Below are positions 11,178-22,259 of a stretch of DNA of 64,000 bases, piece by piece. A model generated the notes under the pieces. The model was given only the letters and a program-made list of their open reading frames with translations, made no database searches and was not told the origin of the DNA. Source of the stretch: Arenicola marina (taxonomy: Eukaryota > Annelida > Polychaeta > Arenicolidae); the NCBI GenBank assembly GCA_964019135.1, contig OZ025256.1:16313911-16377910 (forward strand), given 5' to 3'. How positions within the stretch are numbered: position 1 is the first letter of the stretch; the number at the start of each line of letters is the position of its first letter. The position numbers were made by a program, and so were the translations under genes.

Positions 11178-14100
11178 ATGGAAGACCGAAACTTGTGTGT
11201 GGTCTGTCGAGACGAATTTCAGCGTACAACAAGAGGTTTTCGAAGGTGATAGTTCAGAAAAGCAAAGTGTACTGTAGCACAAACCTTAATTTACCCATAC
11301 ACGCTCAACTTTACCGTCACACATACATGAAAAGTGTATACCTCCAAGTATCTCTTTGAGCCTTTTAGTATGATCATGTGCCCATCCCCTTTTTGAGACA
11401 AATGTAACTCTACCCATTGTATGACACTTGTACTTCTACATCTGAAAAAAAACATTTATGAGCTTGACCACCGCCCCCTTTTTTGTTGCCCTTCGTCCCC
11501 TCTCCTCGGCTGTATTCGTTCAAACTATAGGCTTATGTATATTATCCTATACCCCGAGGGGCGGATCAAGGGGGCGTGGTCCATATGGCGGGGGTGGGGG
11601 GGGGGGGGAATTTGCGTTTCTCGGGATTGGGCTTTTCATTTCACCGTGAACTGAGAATGAGGACAATTATTCTTCGTGAACTGGGAATGGGTATTAGCCG
11701 ACCGCCGTGATCCCGGATAGTCATTAATCGGCATGAACTGCATGGAATTTTAATATTAACTAACCGTGAATCGGGAAATCGTCAGTTTAGTATCGTGTAT
11801 CCGCCCTTCCATTGCATGCGTAGAGTATTGCTTTTAATTTATCGTGACCTGGGATCTAAAAAAATTGTCTTCGTGATCTGGAAACACGACCCCCCCACCC
11901 CATATCGACCCCATACCCACTTATTTTAGGATGATGAATGGTTTCCAGTGCTACATTTAGGCCATCTGACGCGTTGCCCCCCACCCCTCACATGGATTTG
12001 TCATTGACGTTATATCCCAACACATAGAAATAGTCGCGAAATCAAGTTTTTGTGAAGTAAATTTAGGTCACATGAGCTTCCCCGATAACGAGTGTGACTT
12101 GTTACAGCCCTAAAAAAACCTCGCTTGTCGATAGCATGTCCGAGGAAAATGGGTGCATTTGTCGGTGCGAAATTAGTTGAAGACAGATTCAGATTCAGAT
12201 TCAGTGACGTTTATTCAACCAAAAAGAAAAACAATAATAATGCGATCATACGTTGGTACAGCTTATCGGTTAGGAGACCCAGGCTAAGACATGTTGTCGC
12301 TGCCGCCTGGGCCACACGTACATGTAGACATGTAGACATGTAGATGTAATTTATTACAGCCTTAAGTTACTATGCATTCAACGTACGCTAAATGTATTAC
12401 CATACATAGGTGACGTCATGCATAAGAGGACTCGTTACTAAAAGATTGAATTGTTTTTACTACCACGCCCGTTACCAAATGTTACTTCCATACCATTAGT
12501 CTTGAAGGCTCCAGACACAGATGAGCATTGGTATTGGGGCTGGCATGATCTAATTAGGGTAAAAGCCTCCATGATGAACTGTTAACTGGCCCTTTACCCA
12601 AACCTCTGCGTCTTTACGATTTAAAGAAAGGAAACCGTTTTCTGTTTCAGACGTTCGCTTTCGGCTGTGACGTCACCTGATACTTTTGCGCGGGTGTTCC
12701 CCACCGATGGCCTTCCTTCTTTCTTTGAAAATGGTCACTTCATCTGTGATAAGTGTTTAGTGTATTTGCGCACGAAGACGGTTTTGAAAACCAAAAAAGG
12801 ACGTAAAAGGCTGACATGGCCTGGCCCTAGGAGGTCCATTCGTACGAGGACGCCCGACGGCACCAGGACGCCTGGCGGAAGCCCGACACCTGGCGGTAGC
12901 CGGACACCTGGAGGTAGCCGGACACCTGGCGGAAGCTGGACGCCTGGCGGCAGCAGGATGCCTGGCGGAAGCCGGACACCTGGCGGTAGCCGGACACCTG
13001 GCGGTAGCCGGACACCTGGCGGAAGCTGGACGCCTGGCGGCAGCAGGATGCCTGGCGGAAGCCCGACACCTGGCGGTAGCCGGACACCTGGCGGAAGCTG
13101 GACGCCTGGAGGTAACCGGACGCCTCGCGGTACCAAGACGCCTGAGGGAAGCAGGACGCCTGAGGGAACCAGGACGCCTGAGGGAACCAGGACACCTGGC
13201 GGAACTGGACGCCTGGCGGCAGCAGGACGCCTGGCGGAAGCCCGACACCTGGCGGTAGCCGGACACCTGGCGGAAGCTGGACGCCTGGAGGTAACCGGAC
13301 GCCTCGCGGTACCAAGACGCCTGAGGGAAGCAGGACGCCTGAGGGAAGCAGGACGCCTGAGGGAACCAGGACGCCTGAGGGAACCAGGACACCTGGCGGT
13401 AGCCGGACGCCTGGCGGCAGCAATGCACCTGGCGGTATGTCGAAGCCACCCAGCCGCTTTGTGGAAGAATTGCCCCCCCTCCTCTGTAGAAGGACTTCCT
13501 TAACCTCACTACCCTTTCTGAGACACCTGCCCCCACCAGTTCCCCCTCTTAGTCTACCGCCGGCCTCTCCCCGTTCGTACCAAACTCCCGGATCCAGGTG
13601 CGCAAACCCAGCCGTCGGCCCCAGAAGAAGTCCGTCGGGATTGGCCTCGCCAGCGCAAAAACGGCGAGGTGTTCGCGGGACGTCGCGAATCGTTTCCTCC
13701 CCTGTGAAACGTTTGTTTTCTGGACAAAGGCTACACATGGACGTGAGCCAAGTCCAAACTCCTGGAACGGAATTGGCTAGGCAGGTCAACCAATACATGT
13801 TGTCCCGAAAATATGCCAAAATCGTTTCCCTTATGTGGTCAAGGTCCAAGGCTGCAAGAGACAAAATACTGTCCTTGGCCTTGCAAGATGTCAAGCGAGA
13901 AATAGGGCGATTGACCCAGCCTGGCCACAAATTCCGCATGTCATCGCTCTGCGGTGGGGTTAACATCGAACGCCTAAGGGACTTCAACTGGTCGGATGTC
14001 GTCGAGGAGGGGAGGAAGAAGATGCCCCTTGGGATGTCCATTCTTGGTGCCTGGATGCCTTCTGCGGAAAAGATTGCCAAACGGACGGTTGCTGGACGCA

Positions 14101-17100
14101 AAGACTGTAGAAGGTACGCCATGTGAAATATTGCATCATACGTCGCTAACGTTGGAAACAATGAGGATATATGTATTTGAAGAACAATGCATAGATCTTA
14201 CAAAATGTAAAAAAAATCCCTCATTTTACGTGACAGTGCAATCTGTCCAATACCTTAAGGTTATTATATTGTTCGTTTCAGAAATATATCTATGGACATT
14301 GCCAAAGCGAGGCGCGATGCCAAGATGGGATTTCTGTTGTCAGCACTGCTCTATCACCGAAACCCAACATTCTATTCTTTCGTCCCCGGTGTCATGTCGG
14401 TTGAGCTATGGAGACAGGGTTGCAGCAACAAGGCCTTCGAGATTCTAAACTTCTTCGGCTGCACCTAAATACGTCCCACAGCCAGGGCCAACGTCGACCG
14501 TGTGATCAAAGATCACGACATCAAACTAAGGACCCTCGTCAACAGCATAAACGTAAGTATTTATATCACATAGAAGCTTCAAGTTTATTTTTAGGACAAT
14601 ATATATATGTAGAAGGTCGACTTGTCATTGTATATTAACTTTTAACATAAAACGTCGATTAAAATTGTAGGTTCCGTCTAGGTGGTTTCAAGTGGGTATA
14701 TATTTTTATACAATATATCATTACTTCTTCTCCAGACATTTATGGTCGAGACTGGCAGCTGGAGCAACGTGTGTGATACCTTGGCAGCTACCCCACCATC
14801 CGGTACACATCCTGATCCTATCCCTCGCGCTGTCGATGATCTCTTGACTGTGGCGGGCAGCATCTCGAACGGCTCAAACGCCATCGAGGGGAACCACGTC
14901 GTCAGGACGACTCCGACAACTGGGCTGTCTGGTGAGGCCCCTGATGTGGTTGAACAAGGCCTGGCCATTGACCCTGGCGAACCCATGGATGTGTCTGCGA
15001 CCCCCACTCGTCCAGCAGAGAACTCCCTGGGTCTGGACCAGACGTGCCTGTCTAACCTGAAAGTGGACGGGGATGAGACTGTTGTCTCGTACAGTTTGGG
15101 CTGGGACAACGTCCAGAAACAGGTAACCTGCTCCCACCAGGGACAAAACAAGGAAAGCAAGTTCATGTTGTGGGCGATGACGTTTGCAGTTAAGCACCGG
15201 CTACTATCTTTGCATCTCAGCGATGCAACTGTTACACGAGCTGTAGACGTCCCCACAGAGGCTGTGTTTCCAACCCAAAATGACTTTTCCCGACGTCGCG
15301 AGCGATGTGTTGCCATCGTCCAGCGGATCCTCGTGCGCTACATTTCTGTAGCGCGGTCGCTGAAGATTTCTAAACATATCGAGCACGCCCACAGTGTGGA
15401 CATGTCGCGGAAAACCGAAGTCATCAACCTTGGGGTCCTAGACTCAAATCCAGCCACAACTTCTGGGGTGATCGACATCATGGCCCACCTGAGCAAGTAT
15501 GTCCCCTGTTCTGAAGATGGACACACACATTCAGTTCCGGTCAACGGGGACCAGATGAGCGTCGAACGCATGACACATGCCAAGCGAGCGAGAGTCCGGT
15601 CCCACACGGAGCATGGATCTTTTGCGGGCCTCATTGAAACCCCTCAGAAGTTTCATCGAGAGGCACTCTTGTTACAGGTACGCACTGATTTCGGAAATAT
15701 TGGTTTAACGGCCACTTTTGTTGAAAAATCTTAACGGATAGCTCTTGCAACACACTACACATATCAATATTACACGATATGGTTAGATCTACATAACTTA
15801 CCGTTTCCCATTTCCCCTTCAGGACACCATGAACTTGATGTTCCACTGTCGAAGTACGGCCGATAGAGGGACGCTGTACCATCTCAAGCAAATTTTCCAA
15901 CACCGAAGCCTTAAGAGCCGCGTGATGGATAATTTTCATCACGTGTGGAATTTCCTTCAGGTAAGAAGATCTTCCACTGATACTGGATAACACAGCTCTC
16001 TCCACGCCCTCAACCTTTGATGTGTATAAGGCTATATAGGGCTCTATGCAAGTCAGGAATTTACGAATATGGAATAAAGGCTTTAATAAGTCTCTGAAGG
16101 ATTTATATATTGAAGGCTTCCATATTTCCATTACAGTTTGTTACCGAAGGTTTCACGCTGCTGCTGGCTCTTCGTCTGGCTGGAATGGAAGCCCTCAACG
16201 ACACCCCAACAGACTTCGGCGACACGGAAGAGGAAAACCTCAAATGGGTTTGTCTTCTGGCCGAAAGAGTCGTAGACCGGTGCGCTGAAGAACCGCCCGC
16301 AGATGTGCTACGCCTCGCCCAGGAGACAATGTCCGAATCCGCCACTGGTGAAGACAGTGACCCCTACCCGTATTGTGTCTGCCGTGAAGGTAGGTTTTTG
16401 TTTGTAATATTGCAAGTACAGTTACAGTATTTCTATTTGACATTTTTGGGAGCAAACAAATGTCATCGTTACAAAAAGTTAATAATTAAGCCACCTTGTC
16501 ACACGTACACCTCAAGTTGCAGCTGGAACGCTTCTGGTGACGCAAATGTCGCTTGCCCAATTTCATGTCATTCCAAATTACGGCTACAAGGCATTATGAA
16601 CTCGTTCCCGACTGCGGAACAGGTTCATGGAGATATTTATAATTGCACACATCTGTTATAAGAGTATCGTTATATATTAAAACAATTACCTCCTTTCCCA
16701 CAGTCTGAACTTGCCGCGCGGGACACTTTCTTTTTTAATATTCCTTGCAGAAATGGGTGGAGAGATGGTGCAATGCTGCAATCTGAACTGCACGGGATCA
16801 TGGTTCCACATTAAATGTCTGGACCTCTCCGTGGATAACATGCCAGCTGGAGACTGGTATTGTACACCAGAATGTGAACGGTCCACTTCGTACGTGTACT
16901 GCAAGTGTAAGCGTACCATGCCTGGACAACCCATGATCCGGTGTTCCCGCGGAGATGACTGTCGCCGGCACGAGAAATACCACGTGTCTTGTGTGGGACT
17001 GCAGTCCAACGAACGCCCGGAGTGGTACTGCAGCCAGGAGTGCGCGGATTGTGAAAGCAGGGATGATCACGTCCAACAGTACAGCCTGGCAGTATTATGG

Positions 17101-18172
17101 CGGGGATTACAACATCTTGCGAACAGAGACGCTGTGCGTGAAGGTGACGGGCCAGCGATCCTTTCCGAGTGGCGTTTGTCAATGCTGGACTTTTGGAACC
17201 ACCACCATTACAAGTACAGCATAATTGGACACTTGTTGCTCACGAGTAAGTAGATTATTATGGAAGTGCATATGAGTGTAACTTGCACTACAAGATTAAG
17301 AACACAATATAAAATGAATTTCAATCCATTTTGGTATTCCCTTTTTACGTTTATCTACAATGACCATGACGCTTATATTCCCATTGTAAAACGCAGTGAT
17401 ACAGTTTTGTAAGATTACATTTCTCAATGTCACTAATACCTTTAATTGGAACAGATGTTTGGGGATTTCAACCCGAGCGGCTTCGCCACGAGTTGACATG
17501 GGAGAGGGTTGCGAATCTCTCGGGGAGCAAAGGCGGAAATATTGGGCTGGATCTTCTGAACGAATTTCTCAATAAAGAATTCAAAGGTATGCGATGAGCT
17601 TCTGGGATTTATTCAATTTTTCGAATACGGTGTAGTATATGCTATTTACCTAATGCGTGACATCAACGTGACGTCTGCGCGTGACGTATGCGCGTAAGTG
17701 CTCAATTTCATTGTTCCATTTTGGGCTGAATGCAATTATGCGACATGACACCCTATGACGGACATGTATGATATAGTAAAGGCAACTGTCTTGAAATTCC
17801 TAACCCATAGTCAATCTTTTTCCAGACATGCTCAGCCGATCCAGCGGCCAATACACGGATGCTCAGATTCAGCGCTGCAGCAAACTGAGTGGGGATTACG
17901 GGAAGCACTTTGACCAGGTGTTTCTGCAGAGTATGATTGAACGGCACGAAAGTGGCGCAAGGAAAAAGACATGGACCAACGAAGCAGATGTCCGAGCGAT
18001 GGTGGACCTTTACGGCAAGGACAATCTGTTCCATTACGTCAAGGGGCGCGAACACTCCGGCTACCCAGGCTTCACTGCAGCTGTCTCCTGTAAGGATCCA
18101 GTGAAACTGGGTCGACGGCTACGATCCCTATCGGAAGACCGTGATATGTGGAGAGATGACGCCCCAAGATAA
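11178..18172 (+). CDS. DUF6589-like protein with N-terminal zinc motif and two PHD fingers (candidate transposase; broken here)
   Basis: Nine exons with GT-AG sites and matching phases: 11178-11245, 12651-14113, 14282-14552, 14736-15677, 15823-15960, 16137-16389, 16751-17245, 17455-17586 and 17826-18172. They total 4,109 nt, one base short of a whole codon number (about 1,370 codons). In order: CVVC (exon 1) and CDKC (exon 2), a likely zinc-binding pair; a TPGGSR repeat tract; a Pro/Arg-rich linker; then a core resembling Pfam DUF6589 from memory (LWRQGCSNKA in exon 3, LDSNPAT and NGDQMSVERM in exon 4, GTLYHLK in exon 5). Two PHD fingers follow (YCVCRE...WYCTPEC and YCKCKR...WYCSQEC, about residues 1041-1145). 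The DUF6589 C-terminal part then resumes (EGDGPAILSEW, FQPERLRHELTW, LDLLNEFLNKEF). Two lesions: one base missing in the repeat near 13,205 and an in-frame TAA at 14,466-14,468. Whether DUF6589 is a transposase is inference. Confidence 0.8.
11560..11890 (+). repeat. Dispersed G-rich repeat with CGTGAACTGGGA motifs
   Basis: Begins CCCGAGGGGCGGATCAAGG, then a G run, TTTGCGTTTCTCGGGATTGG, and then seven degenerate copies of CGTGAACTGGGAAT at 11645, 11675, 11706, 11732, 11765, 11843 and 11872, mostly about 30 bp apart. The same family lies inverted at 34,700-35,085 and as a fragment at 6,102-6,157. It sits in the first intron of the transposon's large gene. Confidence 0.75.
12870..13436 (+). repeat. 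18-bp coding minisatellite (TPGGSR repeats)
   Basis: About 31 units of 18 bp (ACGCCTGGCGGAAGCCGG-like) lie inside exon 2 of the DUF6589 gene and encode TPGGS followed by R, P, W or M, changing to TPEGSR/TPEGTR toward the 3' part. A unit near 13,205 reads GGAACTGG where others read GGAAGCTGG, so one base is missing and the frame shifts. All three frames and the opposite strand stay open here, which explains the long false frames on the minus strand. Confidence 0.9.
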
Positions 18173-18244
18173 CAACTGACACTTCTAACAAGAAGCGCCA
18201 CACTACAATCAGTATTGTGTGCAGTCCATCAAAGGACATATTCC

Positions 18245-20737
18245 CTATCCGTCGACGTCCGTGTGCTTTGGTTGATGCGAAGAGCAGTATGAGCAGCAGG
18301 AGGGTTTTCCGCAACAGTCATCGATGTCTTTCTGATGGAGTCCTGTGAGCCGAAATGCCGACAGAGTCCGATTACGGATGCATTCCGTCTGTGCAGCCTT
18401 CACCATCCCAAGTATGTCTTCCTTGCAGTACTTGCTGATGGTGCTGAAAGGCGGCTGGTACACGATCGCAACGCCATTCATCCCGTTCCGTGCACATCGC
18501 CCGATTTGCTGCCAGTACTCTATCAGCGACTCCGGCAGACCCCACAAGATGACGTACTTTACGTTTCGGACGTCCATTCCTAAGCCAAACGCTACAGTGG
18601 AAACAAGGCAGCGAACGTCTGACTCATCTCGGCAGAAGTCTGTTGGTACGTCGATCTGGGTGACGTCGTCCACTTTGCTGTGGAACATCTCGACGAGCTT
18701 GGCTTTGCCTTTTGAAGCCAGCACGCGGACAATGCTACCGAATACAGCGGTCACTTTGTCGATGGAACTACACGAAAGCAATGTTAAAATGCTGTTATGC
18801 ATTAATTGGCCAAGTGGTATTCTCTCGCATTACTTAACTTTCTTAGGTTATTTATTGTGAATAATTGATCAAATGGTACATGTTGTTCTATTCAGTCAAG
18901 CCACATGATTAACACCATTGGGTATGTATGTATTGTCAATTGTGTAACATACTGCCTTATCGTATACTGTGATGCAACTATAGAATGTTTCAGCCGAAAT
19001 TGTTAGTAGGTCATACTGTCTTATTACTCAACTTACAACATTACTGTTATATGTAATTTAATAATGAAACAACCCTAATACATTCAAGTAACGCCGTGGT
19101 AATAAGGTACACATACCGGCAATAAATTAGGGCCTTCGGTGCTTTTTCGCCCTCCATCACAAGCATGTCCAAATACCAAGAGATACTGGTCTTTAGTACG
19201 GCAGATTTGTTGGCGTCCACTTTGAGGAATATATTTGGACTGTCAAAAAAATTAAAGCGGCCCAATAAGTAATCTGTGTTTGCGTATAATTCTCATTCAT
19301 GGGCCGTTTGCTTTACTGTTAAGTTATTTGTAATTGGTACCCAATACTTAATCGTCACTATAAGTGTGTGTCACGTGGCTCACCGATCTGGCACGGCAGC
19401 CACAATGTTGAAGGATGGACATCCTCCTAGTGATGCCAAATCCGACACAATGTCACTGGTAGCAGTGGCGGTCATGGCCAGGAAAGGGACGTTCGAAAAA
19501 ACAGCCCGAATTTCGTCGATGCGGCGATAGCCATCTCGGAATTGTGTTCCCCTGTAACATGTTCAGAGAAGGTAAAGGACATTAAATGTCACTACTGACC
19601 ATGGTACATTTAACACAGCAAGTGACTTATATCAAGTATAGAAGGCCAATTGTTTTAAATTTCAACATATCTGCAGATATCAATATATATTGGATAGATT
19701 TCGAATGTGTGCATATTTAAGGCTTTATATAGTAAATCACTGTAATAATGCGTCAAATTAGTCGATTGTTTCTTACCATGTTGTTACACAATGAGCCTCG
19801 TCTACGGCCAAGAGACACACTGTCTGTCGTTTTAGCCAGTTGAACCAGAAATCTTCCGTCAGGGCTTCTGGTGACGCATAAACCAGGGTGAAGCGTCCGT
19901 CTTGTATATCTGAAAATGTAGTACGGAACTGAACTTGGAGTTTAATCATATGGCTTTTTGTATTTGGATTTCTATCATTACTTGCTATCATTACGAAATA
20001 AATTTCGTGCAGGGGAAACATATATATATATATATATTTTACCCGTTTTCCCTAGATATACCTCTGATTTCTTGTTTGTCCATTTCTCCCCTCCTTAAGA
20101 TGCAGGCGCATGAGATCCCGGCGCCTCTCCACTTGGCCACCTGTGCCCGCATTAGCACCCTCAAAGGCGAGATCATGATTGCGACAGAGTTGTGGTGTTG
20201 ATGGATCTGGAATGCCAATTTGAGCTTTAGCGAAGCGATATTCTTAAACTAACACAAGGAAGCCAAATGCGCTGACATATATTATACATGGACAGATATT
20301 CGACCTCTTTTAAAAGTTTGGGTTGCCACATTAACGCATTGTGAGAAATAGATTGTTAGCCTGGTTCGGAAGCACAGCAAAACGGACAGATTGAAAGTTT
20401 CAGAAAAGGCGGCAACATAGCAAAACAGCCGTGTGACTTACTGGCCCATATGATGATTAATGAAATGACGAGCGGGGAATATGTCAAATTTATAGAAAAT
20501 CCGCAACCAGCCATATATCATCCTTGTTATCAATAGTTTCAATCTCAGACATATTACTTCAATTACCTTGTTTTGTATCAAAGGAAACAAAATAAATATG
20601 TCTGTTTTCCCGTAACCGGTCGGTAACAGCACAAACGTGTGCTTCCCGCAGTGTAGTGACTTCAGTGCTTCCATTTGTTTCGCCTTCAAGGGATACAACC
20701 ACTTTAACGACTTCACAACCACTTCCAAATCAACCAT
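18245..20737 (-). CDS. RecQ-type DNA helicase of the transposon
   Basis: Six exons on the minus strand with GT-AG sites and matching phases: 20737-20567, 20206-20062, 19909-19777, 19551-19384, 19239-19117 and 18767-18245. They total 1,263 nt, giving 420 aa with no internal stop. RecQ motifs appear in order: LLPTGYGKT (Walker A), MISPLRVLMRAQV (Ia), LAVDEAHC (II), WGTQFRDGYRR (the aromatic-rich loop region), FLAMTATAT (III), ALIYCR (IV), STVAFGLGMD (V) and QQIGRCARNG (VI; usual form has GRAGR). The C-terminus carries CIRNRTL and DDCCGKPSCCSYC, like the RecQ zinc-binding domain. There is no HRDC domain. The ATG lies 98 bp from the right terminal repeat. The expected role is ATP-driven 3'-5' unwinding, here presumably in transposon replication or repair; that role is inferred. 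Confidence 0.9.
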
Positions 20738-20834
20738 CCTTTGTTATTGGCTGCACTACTGTGATGGCCCCGCCAAAACGAGAACAATACGTTGGTGAAA
20801 CGCACCAAACAAACACGGACCGTGCAATTTAGAC

Positions 20835-21212
20835 GCACGTGTTCTGCAACTCGAGCGTCCGATGAATTTATTCGTCATGTGCGAACTGCGTACTGACCCA
20901 AAGGTGACCCCGAAGAACTAGGCCGGAAGTACGAATGATCAACACGAATTGAGGCGGACGGTGTGGCCATCGGTGGAAGGGCCTTGAAGAAGGAATTTCC
21001 GCAAATACGCAATAAAGGGACCACCAATGAGGCAGATTACTTAGCAGCGTCACCACTTATGACCCAAGGATGAACGGTGACGTAATTTAGTTAAGCCCCG
21101 TTGAAAACTATTCGAACAGCGTGGGTCTAAAGACTGTGTTTTTTTGCGCACCGGCTGGCAAGGGGCTTCTCTCATGGGTGAGAACGACGAAGGAGTCGAG
21201 GCCATTCATGGG
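20835..21212 (-). repeat. Right terminal inverted repeat (378 bp)
   Basis: Reverse complement of 10,781-11,158 with 4 mismatches and no gaps. It ends CCATTCATGGG followed by TA at 21,213. It lies immediately upstream of the RecQ gene start at 20,737. Confidence 0.9.
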
Positions 21213-21214
21213 TA

Positions 21215-22259
21215 CCAAAGCCTATGATTTCAGACGTTAGTGTCGATCCTTCAGACTGTCACGACATTAACGTCTGATTTTCAGGCTAAATGCACAAGTG
21301 AAGTGAGTGGACTATCAACAAGTAATTTATAAAGGCTTCTGTTCGCCTTATGTTTTGGTGTCACGCTCGAACCTGGGTGTCTTCAGGTTCTATACAGTAT
21401 AGTATTGATAAATACATACCTTTCATTCATATACATAAGCAAATATTTGTGAACATAAGCAAATCGTATACACATGCCGTAGGACTTCGCCTTTCCACAA
21501 CATTTTTCAAACTTCGCGCATGCGCCTTGCTATCTCCGCTAGGCGGCAGCTGCCGCCTGGTGGCACGTTATACTCACTTCGCGGGCTGTGGCACGCTGCA
21601 AATCTTACTGGTGTTTTAGGGCGGAGAGGTGGGGGGGACTTAGTACATTGTTGGGATTGCGGGGTGGGCCAGGGTGGGGGGGGGGGGGGGGGTCCGCGGT
21701 AAAGCCACCCCTACTTCATCGCCAAAATACGCTCGTAGGGGGCATTTCACCTTGAAACGCACATTTTCAGAGTCCCGCGACCGAATTTGGTGGTGCAAAA
21801 GGGAGTGGGCGGGGGGGGGGGGGCTTGACTGCGAACCCCCCCCCGCTCAAAACCCGGGAATAAGCACCCCACCCCCTCCCCGGGGATATTGCATAGCCGA
21901 TACGCCAATGTAGCTACTTATTCTCGTAGTCGTATTCCCGTATTGATTGATTCCCCTAATTTAGAATAATAGAATGACAGTTCATGATAATTTTATTAAT
22001 TCTGCGTGCGCTCAACGGTTGACTGTTGAATATAGCAGGACCAAAAAAAAATTAAAGTTTTTAAGTTCCAGTATTGCTCAACTGCATAGTTAGTTTTCAA
22101 TTAGTCTTTTAATTGTGCATCTGATTCAACAGTTGAGAACTTTCACTGCATAGTTAGTTTTTAGTTGAATCTCGATCAGTTAGGTCTCGACTGAGAAATA
22201 AGTTGTTTTCTGTACGGGATATAATGTGTAGTTACATCATGCACATCATTATATAAGGA
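21215..22259. other. No gene; G-rich dispersed repeat at 21,620-21,860
   Basis: At 21,620-21,860 a G-run repeat containing GTCCGCGGTAAAGCC resembles the duplicated unit at 8,022-8,553. A 16-bp inverted pair (TCAGACGTTAGTGTCG / CGACATTAACGTCTGA) lies at 21,231-21,280. No protein domain is seen. Confidence 0.5.

Larger units (their letters stand above)
10781..21212. mobile_element. 10.4-kb TIR DNA transposon encoding a DUF6589/PHD protein and a RecQ helicase
   Basis: The element is bounded by 378-bp terminal inverted repeats (10,781-11,158 and 20,835-21,212) that I compared base by base and found to differ at only 4 positions. Its termini read CCCATGAATGGCC, and TA lies just outside each end (10,779-10,780 and 21,213-21,214), consistent with insertion at TA. 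Two spliced genes fill it. The plus-strand DUF6589/PHD gene begins 20 bp inside the left repeat. The minus-strand RecQ gene begins 98 bp inside the right repeat. They converge with their stop codons only 72 bp apart. A G-rich repeat is nested at 11,560-11,890 in the first intron of the large gene. This gene pair in a TIR transposon does not match a superfamily I can name with confidence. Confidence 0.85.

Noticed and set aside
12735..14161. Long minus-strand frames (133, 259 and 444 aa) rich in LPPGVR or RQASG
   Set aside because: They are the reverse strand of the TPGGSR minisatellite in exon 2 of the DUF6589 gene. The plus strand has phase-matched splice sites and domain homology.
10781..21212. 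Polinton/Maverick identity for the 10.4-kb element
   Set aside because: No DNA polymerase B, integrase, ATPase or capsid genes, and TA rather than 6-bp flanks.
10781..21212. Helitron identity because of the helicase
   Set aside because: The helicase has RecQ motifs, not Pif1/Rep-Hel. The element has long terminal inverted repeats, which Helitrons lack.
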